A stretch of DNA of 64,000 nt from Thauera sp. JM12B12 (GTDB lineage Bacteria > Pseudomonadota > Gammaproteobacteria > Burkholderiales > Rhodocyclaceae): assembly GCF_039614725.1 (NCBI RefSeq), contig NZ_CP154859.1:2418001-2482000 (forward strand), given 5' to 3'. The position numbers and the translations under genes are program-made. Under the pieces are notes generated by a model. The model did not search any database, had not been told where the DNA came from, and saw only the letters and a list, made by a program, of their open reading frames with translations. Shown here in pieces: positions 37,871 to 44,749 of this stretch. Every line of letters starts with the position of its first letter. Position 1 is the stretch's first letter.

Positions 37871-38700
37871 ACCTTGTCGTGCTGGCCAGCGACGTCGACA
37901 GCGTCGCGCTGAAGAACGTCGCCAAGCTCACCGAGACGCGCGAGATCGAGCAGATCACCACGCGCTCGTTCCGCCTCGTTGGCGCCAAGCCGCACGAAGG
38001 CCTGGTCGCCGCCTGCGCCGAGGGCGGGCTCGATCATGTGTGGTTGCCCGAGGGGCGCAAGCTGGGCGACTTCGGTCTCTTCGTCACCGACATGGACTCG
38101 ACGCTGATCAACATCGAGTGCATCGACGAAATCGCCGACATGCAGGGCCTCAAGCGCGAGGTGGCGGCGATCACCGAGGCGGCGATGCAGGGCGAGATCG
38201 ATTTCCGCGAATCGCTCACCCGCCGCGTCGGCTTGCTCGCCGGCTTGCCGGAGTCCGCGCTCGCCGAGGTCTTCGATCACCGCCTCCAGCTCAATCCGGG
38301 CGCCGAGCGCCTGCTGCAGGGGCTGCAGCGCGCGGGCATCCAGACCATGCTTGTCTCGGGCGGCTTCACCTATTTCACCGAGCGGCTCAAGGTGCGCCTC
38401 GGCTTCGATCACGCTCACGCCAACGAACTCGAGGTGATCGACGGCAAGCTCACCGGCAAGGTGGTGGGCGACATCGTCGACGGCGAGGCCAAGGCGGCCC
38501 ATCTGGAGCGCGTGCGCGACGCGCTCGGCCTGAAGCCGGAGCAGGTGATCGCCGCCGGCGACGGCGCCAACGACATCCCGATGCTGCGCGCGGCGGGCTT
38601 CGGCGTCGCCTTCCACGCCAAGCCGGTGCTGCGTGACGTCGCGCACTGCTGCCTCGACCACACCGGCCTCGACGGCATCCTCGACATCTTCGGTAGCTGA
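37867..38700 (+). CDS. serB: Phosphoserine phosphatase
   Basis: A 277-residue HAD-type SerB. The catalytic motif is FVTDMDSTLIN (nucleophile D75, acid D77). It is followed by ECIDEIAD, FRESLTRRVGLLAGLP, MLVSGGFTYFTERL (motif II Ser) and VIAAGDGANDIPMLRAAGFGVAFHAKP (motifs III/IV). The N-terminal 70 residues are the short regulatory domain common in beta- and gammaproteobacteria. It makes serine from phosphoserine. Confidence 0.95.
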   Translation: MNLVVLASDVDSVALKNVAKLTETREIEQITTRSFRLVGAKPHEGLVAACAEGGLDHVWLPEGRKLGDFGLFVTDMDSTLINIECIDEIADMQGLKREVAAITEAAMQGEIDFRESLTRRVGLLAGLPESALAEVFDHRLQLNPGAERLLQGLQRAGIQTMLVSGGFTYFTERLKVRLGFDHAHANELEVIDGKLTGKVVGDIVDGEAKAAHLERVRDALGLKPEQVIAAGDGANDIPMLRAAGFGVAFHAKPVLRDVAHCCLDHTGLDGILDIFGS

Positions 38701-38720
38701 CCGTTCATCGGCCCGACCGA

Positions 38721-38788
38721 TTCGCGGGCACGCCCGCTCCCACGGACGCTGAGCTCGAGGTACCCGTGGGAGCGGGCTTGCCCGCGAA
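38721..38788. repeat. Inverted pair of REP-like palindromic elements
   Basis: Two near-identical 25-bp units face each other at 38721-38745 and 38764-38788. The core is CGGGCACGCCCGCTCCCAC and its reverse complement with one difference (AC versus AG arm). Each unit is itself palindromic around GCGGGC..GCCCGC. The sequence strongly resembles REP elements of Pseudomonas. The pair sits between convergent serB and the ABC ATPase, where it may protect or end the transcripts. Confidence 0.85.
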
Positions 38789-38812
38789 CGCGCGAAGCGC
38801 GCCCCGCTCGCC

Positions 38813-39508
38813 TCAGCGGGCGTCCTCTTCCACCAGGCGTCCGGCCTGCATGCGCAGCACGCGCCCGCAGCGGCGCGCGAGCGACTCGTCATGGGTGACC
38901 AGGATCAGCGTGGTGCCCGCCTCACGGTTGAGCGAGAACATGAGCTCGATGATCGCCTTGCCGGTCTCGGCATCGAGGTTGCCGGTCGGCTCGTCGGCCA
39001 GCAGCACGCGCGGATTCGGCGCGAATGCGCGCGCGAGCGCAACACGCTGCTGCTCGCCGCCGGACAGGTGTTTGGGGTAGTGCCGCAGGCGGCTGCCCAG
39101 ACCGACACGCTCCAGCCACTGGGCGGCCACCGCACGCGCATCGGCCATGCCCGCCAGTTCCAGCGGCAACATGACGTTCTCCAGCGCGGTGAGCGCGGGC
39201 AGGAGCTGGAAGGACTGGAACACGAAACCGATCGACTCGCCGCGCAATGCCGCACGTGCATCCTCGTCGAGGCCAAAGAGGTCGATGCCCTGCAGGCGCA
39301 CGGCCCCGTGCCCGGGAACATCGAGGCCGGCAAGCAATCCCAGCAGCGTCGATTTACCCGAACCCGAGGCGCCGACGATCGCGACCGACTCGCCGGCGCC
39401 CACCGCAAAACTCACGTCCTGCAGAATGTGGAGGTCGCCCTGACCGTCGGCGAGCCGCACCTGCTTGGACAGGCCATCGACCTCGATGACCGGATTGGAG
39501 ATTTCCAT
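38813..39508 (-). CDS. ybbA: ABC transporter ATP-binding protein (YbbA/LolD type)
   Basis: A 231-residue ATPase starting MEISNPVIEVDGLSKQV. It has Walker A GASGSGKST, the Q-loop FVFQSFQLLPALTALENVMLPLEL, signature LSGGEQQRVALARA, Walker B VLLADEPTGNLD and the H-loop LVTHD. The divergent pairing with tesA matches the ybbA-tesA locus of other proteobacteria, but no FtsX-like permease gene follows here. ATG 39523 would add five residues (MNRSG). Its start codon overlaps that of tesA on the opposite strand. Confidence 0.92.
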   Translation of the reverse strand: MEISNPVIEVDGLSKQVRLADGQGDLHILQDVSFAVGAGESVAIVGASGSGKSTLLGLLAGLDVPGHGAVRLQGIDLFGLDEDARAALRGESIGFVFQSFQLLPALTALENVMLPLELAGMADARAVAAQWLERVGLGSRLRHYPKHLSGGEQQRVALARAFAPNPRVLLADEPTGNLDAETGKAIIELMFSLNREAGTTLILVTHDESLARRCGRVLRMQAGRLVEEDAR

Positions 39509-40178
39509 GCCGCTACGATTCATCACGCGCTTCGTCTTCCTGTTGTTCTTCGCCGCCGCACACATCGCCAGCGCGGCAACCCCGCCCGCCGGCAACCCTG
39601 ACGCACCGGCCATCCTCGTCTGGGGCGACAGCCTGTCCGCCGGCTATGGCCTGGACAGGGGGCAGGACTGGCCCACCCTGTTGCAGACGCGGCTGCAGGA
39701 CAAAGGGTTCCGCCATGTCGTCGTCAATGGCAGCGTTTCCGGTGAAACCTCGTCCGGCGGCCGCACCCGCCTGCCCGCCGCGCTGGCCGAACACGCACCC
39801 GCGATCGTGATTCTCGAGCTCGGCGCCAACGACGGACTGCGCGGACTGCAGCCCAGACTGCTTGCCGACAACCTGAAGGCGATGATCGACGCCGCAACCG
39901 CATCCGGCGCGCAGGTGCTGCTGGTTGGCATGCAGATGCCGCCGAACTACGGCCCGGCCTACACCCGCCGATTCAGCGCGGTGTTCCGCGACCTGGCCGA
40001 AAGCGAGGAGCTTCCGCTCGTCCCCTTCCTGATGGAAGGCTTTGCCGACCGTCCCGAGCTGTTCCTGGCCGACGGTATTCACCCGACGGCCGAGGCCCAG
40101 GGGCTGATCCTCGATACGGTATGGCATAGCTTGCAGCCCATGCTCACAGGCGCCACGGCGCAGGCGCGGCGGCGCTAG
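39507..40178 (+). CDS. tesA: Periplasmic GDSL arylesterase/lysophospholipase (TesA-type)
   Basis: A 223-residue SGNH hydrolase with a signal peptide (MPLRFITRFVFLLFFAAAHIASA). The block motifs are ILVWGDSLSAGYGL (catalytic Ser), NGSVSGETSSGG, ILELGANDGLRG and the C-terminal DGIHPTAEAQ (Asp/His). It hydrolyses acyl esters or thioesters in the periplasm. GGAG at 39496-39499 is its ribosome site and lies within the ABC ATPase coding region. Confidence 0.94.
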   Translation: MPLRFITRFVFLLFFAAAHIASAATPPAGNPDAPAILVWGDSLSAGYGLDRGQDWPTLLQTRLQDKGFRHVVVNGSVSGETSSGGRTRLPAALAEHAPAIVILELGANDGLRGLQPRLLADNLKAMIDAATASGAQVLLVGMQMPPNYGPAYTRRFSAVFRDLAESEELPLVPFLMEGFADRPELFLADGIHPTAEAQGLILDTVWHSLQPMLTGATAQARRR

Positions 40179-40184
40179 GCACTC

Positions 40185-41225
40185 TCAGCCGACAAGCACG
40201 CGCGCTGCGCCTGCGCGCATCTCGCCGATCACCACGCCTGGAGCGCCCTGCTCGGCTGAGATCGCGGCCTGCACGGCGTCCACCGTGTCGGCGGCGCAAG
40301 CGATCAACAGTCCGCCCGAGGTCTGCGGGTCGGTGACGAGCTTGCGCTGCCACTCGGGGGCGTCCGCCGGGAGCGTGACGCTGGCGCCGTAGCTCGCCCA
40401 GTTGCGCGTCGACGCGCCGGTGGCGACGCCGTCCTGCACCAGGGCGCGCGCCTCCTCGATCACCGGCAAGGCCGCGAAACGCACTGCACCGGTGAGCGAC
40501 GCGCCGCGGCACATCTCGAGCAGGTGACCAGCGAGGCCGAAGCCGGTGACATCGGTCACCGCATGCACGCCATCGATGTCCGCGAGCTTCGCGCCGACGC
40601 GATTGAGCGTGGTCGTCCAGCGGATCATCTGCGCGTAACCGTCTTCCGACAGCCGGCCCTTCTTCAGGCCCGCGGACAGGATGCCGATGCCGAGCGGCTT
40701 GGTCAGGATCAGCACGTCGCCCGCCTTGGCGCCGGCATTGGTGCGCACCCGCGCCGGATCGACCACGCCGAGGCCGACCAGGCCGTAGATCGGCTCGAGC
40801 ACGTCGATCGAATGCCCGCCCGCAATCGGGATGCCGGCGTCGCGGCAGACTTCGGCGCCGCCCTTGAGGATCTCGCCGATCACCTCGGGCGGCAGCTTGT
40901 CGAGCGGCATGCCGACGATCGCCAGGGCCATGATGGGCGTGCCACCCATCGCGTAGACGTCGGAGAGCGCATTGGTGGCGGCGATGCGGCCGAAGTCGCG
41001 CGGATTGTCGACGATCGGGGTGAAGAAGTCGGTGGTGGCGACGATGGCCTGGCGCTCGTTGAGCTTGAACACCGCGGCATCGTCGGCGGTGTCGGTGCCG
41101 ACCAGCAGCTCGGGCGGCACCAGGCCCGCCGGCATGGTGGCGAGCAGCTCGGAGAGCACGCCAGGGGCGATTTTGCAGCCGCAGCCGCCGCCATGGGAGA
41201 ATTCGGTCAGTCTGATTTCGTTCAT
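40185..41225 (-). CDS. selD: Selenophosphate synthase
   Basis: A 346-residue SelD starting MNEIRLTEFSHGGGCGCKIAPGVL. The catalytic Cys15/Cys17-Lys18 motif is Cys, not selenocysteine. Other conserved segments are DDAAVFKLNERQAIVATTDFFTPIVDNPRDFGRIAATNALSDVYAMGG and AGGHSIDVLEPIYGL. It makes selenophosphate from selenide and ATP. It is divergent from mnmH (58 bp), the enzyme that uses selenophosphate on tRNA. Convergent with tesA (6 bp). Confidence 0.96.
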   Translation of the reverse strand: MNEIRLTEFSHGGGCGCKIAPGVLSELLATMPAGLVPPELLVGTDTADDAAVFKLNERQAIVATTDFFTPIVDNPRDFGRIAATNALSDVYAMGGTPIMALAIVGMPLDKLPPEVIGEILKGGAEVCRDAGIPIAGGHSIDVLEPIYGLVGLGVVDPARVRTNAGAKAGDVLILTKPLGIGILSAGLKKGRLSEDGYAQMIRWTTTLNRVGAKLADIDGVHAVTDVTGFGLAGHLLEMCRGASLTGAVRFAALPVIEEARALVQDGVATGASTRNWASYGASVTLPADAPEWQRKLVTDPQTSGGLLIACAADTVDAVQAAISAEQGAPGVVIGEMRAGAARVLVG

Positions 41226-41283
41226 GTTTCCGAAGGAGAAAGCGACGCGCGGCGCAATGGGCGCCGCGCGTCGTGTCAACATC

Positions 41284-42330
41284 ATGCAAAAAAGCGTCGC
41301 GACCGTAGCACAGCTGTCCGGCTTTGACGAGATCATCGACGCGCGCACGCCGGCCGAGTTCGCCGAGGATCACATCCCCGGGGCGATCAACCTGCCGGTG
41401 CTCGACAACGAGGAGCGCATCGTCATCGGGACCCTGTACAAGCAGCAGTCCGCATTCGATGCCCGCCGGCTCGGCGGTGCGCTGGTGGCGGCAAACATCT
41501 CCCGCCACATGCTCGCGGCGATGCAGGACAAGCCGAAGAACTGGCGCCCGTTGATCTACTGCTGGCGCGGTGGCCAGCGCAGCGGTTCGTTCGCCACCTG
41601 GCTGCGCATGGTGGGCTGGGACGCCTGCCAGCTCGAAGGCGGCTACAAGGCCTTTCGCCACCACGTCATCGCCGAAATCGAGCGCATCGTGCCCACTCTG
41701 GACCTGCGCATCGTCTGCGGCCCCACCGGAAGCGCAAAGACGCGCGTGCTCGAGGCGCTTGCGACCCAGGGTGCGCAGGTGCTCGATCTGGAGGATCTGG
41801 CGGCGCACAAGGGCTCGGTATTGGGCGCCCTGCCCGACCGTCCGCAGCCGGCGCAGAAGGGCTTCGAGACGCGATTGTGGGATCGCCTGCGGCGGCTCGA
41901 TCCTGCCCGCCCGGTGCATGTCGAGGCCGAAAGCCGAAAGATCGGCCTGCTCTTCGTCCCCGAGCCGCTCATCCTGGCGATGCGACGCGCGCGCTGCATC
42001 CTGATCGATGCCACGCGCGAGGCCCGGCTCGACTTCCTGGTGCGCGACTATGCCTATCTCGGCGACGACGTCGGCGCGCTCCAGGACAAGCTGCACCGGC
42101 TGCGCGAACACCAGAGCCGCGAAACCCTCGAGCGCTGGAAGACGCTCGCCGCGGCACACGCGCTCCGCGAGCTCTTCGGCGAGCTCATCGACCAGCACTA
42201 CGACCCGCTCTACCATCGCTCGCAGAACGTCAATTACGCCGGTTACAACGAAGCCCTGCGGGTGGAGACGGACGATCTGAGCGCGGCGGGCATCCGCAAC
42301 CTCGCCACCCGCATCCTCGCCCGGCCCTGA
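41284..42330 (+). CDS. mnmH: tRNA 2-selenouridine synthase
   Basis: A 348-residue MnmH/SelU. The N-terminal rhodanese domain carries the catalytic Cys in LIYCWRGGQRSGS (C93). A P-loop domain follows with VCGPTGSAKTRVLEAL (about 143-157) and the conserved ESRKIGLLFVPEPL. It replaces sulfur by selenium at wobble U34 of Lys, Glu and Gln tRNAs, via a geranylated intermediate. Its partner selD is divergent; no selA or selB is in the window. Confidence 0.95.
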   Translation: MQKSVATVAQLSGFDEIIDARTPAEFAEDHIPGAINLPVLDNEERIVIGTLYKQQSAFDARRLGGALVAANISRHMLAAMQDKPKNWRPLIYCWRGGQRSGSFATWLRMVGWDACQLEGGYKAFRHHVIAEIERIVPTLDLRIVCGPTGSAKTRVLEALATQGAQVLDLEDLAAHKGSVLGALPDRPQPAQKGFETRLWDRLRRLDPARPVHVEAESRKIGLLFVPEPLILAMRRARCILIDATREARLDFLVRDYAYLGDDVGALQDKLHRLREHQSRETLERWKTLAAAHALRELFGELIDQHYDPLYHRSQNVNYAGYNEALRVETDDLSAAGIRNLATRILARP

Positions 42331-42354
42331 GCGCCCGCCTGCTTCGCCGGCGGC

Positions 42355-42954
42355 TCAGGGGAGGCGGGGGATCGTCGTCGCCTTCACCGCGCAGATGCGC
42401 TGAACCACGGCGCTGCGCGGCACGGCGGTTTCGCCCTGCTCGAACGCGATCACCGTCCAGCCCGCGCCCACACGCTCGAGCAACTCGCCCGGGCGCAGCA
42501 GGAAGGCCGGATTGGATGGCTTGCCGAAGCGCTCGTTTCCGATCATGAAGGTCTCGTAGATGAACAAGCCCCCCGCACGCACGAGGCCGAGCAGCGCATC
42601 GAAGCGCGCGCGATGGAGATAGTTGGTGACGACCACCGCATCGAAGGTCTCACCCTGCAAGGGCCAGTCATCGTCCTCGAGTTCGAGCCTCCGCGCCTGC
42701 ACGCCGGGAACGGCCGCGAGCGGACGAAGCGCGTCCGGGTCGCGATCGACGGCATGGACCTGCAGCCCGCGCGCGGCGAGCGCGCGCGCATGGCGGCCAC
42801 TGCCGCAGGCATAGTCGAGCACGGTGGCGCCCTCCGGGATCAGCGGCGCGAAGCGCAGGACCCATGGCGAGGGTGCGGCAGCCGCACCGGCCGCCATCGG
42901 GTGTGAGAGGGGGGCAGGCGCGGCCAGGCCGCTGCGGGAGGCGTGGTCAGACAT
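42355..42954 (-). CDS. Class I SAM-dependent methyltransferase
   Basis: A 199-residue methyltransferase-fold protein. The SAM-binding motif I is VLDYACGSGRHARALAARGLQVHAVDRDPDAL (about 45-75), and motif IV is FDAVVVTNYLHRARFDALLGLVRAGGLFIYETFMIGNERFGKPSNPAFLLRPGELLE, which resembles TehB-like and related small-molecule methyltransferases. The start at 42954 (MSDHASRSG) is preferred; 42975 is possible. Substrate unknown. Confidence 0.88.
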   Translation of the reverse strand: MSDHASRSGLAAPAPLSHPMAAGAAAAPSPWVLRFAPLIPEGATVLDYACGSGRHARALAARGLQVHAVDRDPDALRPLAAVPGVQARRLELEDDDWPLQGETFDAVVVTNYLHRARFDALLGLVRAGGLFIYETFMIGNERFGKPSNPAFLLRPGELLERVGAGWTVIAFEQGETAVPRSAVVQRICAVKATTIPRLP

Positions 42955-43152
42955 TCTTCGTAGGTCCGCTGGCATCGAAGCCCGCATTCTATGCGCGGCA
43001 GGCTGCGTGGCGCCCTCCTCCGGGGCGCTGCCCGCCGCGGTCGTGCTTGCCGGCTGCGAACTATGCTATACAGGACTCACTTCATTTCTCGCCAGCCCCC
43101 CGCTGCGACGCGATCGTCCCCGCTACCCATCGCTTCGCACGGCAGCGCTCCA

Positions 43153-44568
43153 GTGAAAGATCGTCTGCAGCCCCGCGCTCACCGTATCCCCCAGCGTCTC
43201 GCCTGCGCGGCCCCTCGGGTCGTCTCGAGCGCTGCGCTTCTGCTCATGCCCGGCCTGGCGCTGGCAGCCTCCGATGAAGGGTCCTTGGCACTCGGCTCGA
43301 TGGCGCTCCTCCTCGCCGGGCTGATCCTCGGCCACCTGCTCGGGTCGCGCTCGGCGCGAGCGCGCAGCGCCAGGCCGGACCGCCACGAAAGGCCCGGAAC
43401 GACCGAGGCGGCCACCCCGCCCGCGCCGCTGGCTGGCGCCGCCGTCAGCGCCCCCGCTCCCGCCCGCCCGCCCTACCTGGAAGTGGTCGACTCGGTGCAT
43501 CAGGTGCTCTTCCGGACCGACACCGAGGGTCGGCTGGTCCTGCTCAACGACTACTGGAACGCGCTCTCCGGCTACACGCTCGAACAGAGCCGCGATCGCC
43601 CGCTGTGCGACTTCCTGCATCCCGACGACCGCGCCCGCGCCCGCGATGCCTTGCGCGACCTGCTGCGCGGCGAGCTGCCGACCTGGACGGGCGAGCTGCG
43701 CCTGCGCACGCGGGGCGGGGAGATCCGCTGGATCGAGGTCGACTGCTGCCGGGTGACGGAAAAGGACGGTGCCGACGCGTGGGTCGCCGGGGCGCTCGAC
43801 GACATCTCGGCACGCAAGATCGCCGAACTCAGCCTGCGCAACCTCAACCAGGAACTCGAGGCGCGCGTGCGCGCCCGCACCGCCGAGCTCGAGGCGGCGA
43901 ACCGCGAGCTGGAAGCCTTTTCGTACTCGGTGTCGCACGACCTGCGTGCCCCCCTGCGCGCGATCGACGGCTTTGCCCGCATCCTGGCCGACGATGCCGG
44001 CGAGCGCCTCGAACCCGCGCAGCGCGAGCAACTCGAGCGCATCCGCAGCGCAGCCGAGCGCATGGCGGTGCTCATCGACGCGATGATCGACCTCGCCAGC
44101 GTGACCCGCCAGCCGCTCCGACGCGAAACGGTCGACCTTTCCCAGCTTGCAGAATCGGTGATTCGCGAACTGCACGCCGAAGAACCCGAGCGCAAGGTGG
44201 TGGTCGAGATCACGCGGGACCTCACGGCCAGCGCCGACCCCTCGCTGGCTCATGTGCTGCTGGACAACCTGTTGCGCAACGCGTGGAAGTTCACCCGCCG
44301 CGCGCCCGACGCCCGCATCGGCTTCGGCGCCCGCCGCGAGGGCGGGCGCACGGTGTACTGCGTCGAGGACAATGGCGCCGGATTCGATATGACTTACGCA
44401 GACAAGCTCTTCAAACCCTTCCAGCGCCTGCATGCCCAGAGCGAATTCCCCGGCACCGGTATCGGGCTGGCGACCGTGCAACGCATCATCGAGCGCCACG
44501 ACGGCCGAATCTGGGTTGACGCCCGGCCCGGCGCGGGCGCACGGTTCTGCTTCGTCCTGGGTCGGTGA
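43153..44568 (+). CDS. Membrane-associated PAS sensor histidine kinase
   Basis: From GTG 43153 the protein has 471 residues. Two hydrophobic segments (about 24-40 and 46-62) are followed by a Pro/Ala linker, a PAS domain with PAC (YLEVVDSVHQVLFRTDTEGRLVLLNDYWNALSGY to GALDDISARK), a coiled coil, the phospho-acceptor box FSYSVSHDLRAPLRAIDGFARIL (H262), and an ATPase domain (NLLRNAWKFTRR, EDNGAGFDM, GTGIGLATVQRII). No response regulator is adjacent. The signal is unknown. The start is uncertain: ATG 43063 would add 30 residues. Confidence 0.85.
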   Translation: MKDRLQPRAHRIPQRLACAAPRVVSSAALLLMPGLALAASDEGSLALGSMALLLAGLILGHLLGSRSARARSARPDRHERPGTTEAATPPAPLAGAAVSAPAPARPPYLEVVDSVHQVLFRTDTEGRLVLLNDYWNALSGYTLEQSRDRPLCDFLHPDDRARARDALRDLLRGELPTWTGELRLRTRGGEIRWIEVDCCRVTEKDGADAWVAGALDDISARKIAELSLRNLNQELEARVRARTAELEAANRELEAFSYSVSHDLRAPLRAIDGFARILADDAGERLEPAQREQLERIRSAAERMAVLIDAMIDLASVTRQPLRRETVDLSQLAESVIRELHAEEPERKVVVEITRDLTASADPSLAHVLLDNLLRNAWKFTRRAPDARIGFGARREGGRTVYCVEDNGAGFDMTYADKLFKPFQRLHAQSEFPGTGIGLATVQRIIERHDGRIWVDARPGAGARFCFVLGR

Positions 44569-44749
44569 GCCGGACTGTTCCGGATACCCGCAGGCAGAAC
44601 AAGGACAAAAATGCGACACATCGCACGCAGGCGGTTTGTGCACCGCAGTATAATTTTGACCTGATCCAGCAGGCTGACGCGCACGGTCGCGCCCTGCCCC
44701 TCGTCACACAGCGTCACACAGCATTCAACAAGTCAGTCGGGTTCCAATC

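Noticed and set aside
40185..41225. SelD as a selenocysteine protein
   Set aside because: The active-site codons encode Cys; no in-frame TGA is present.
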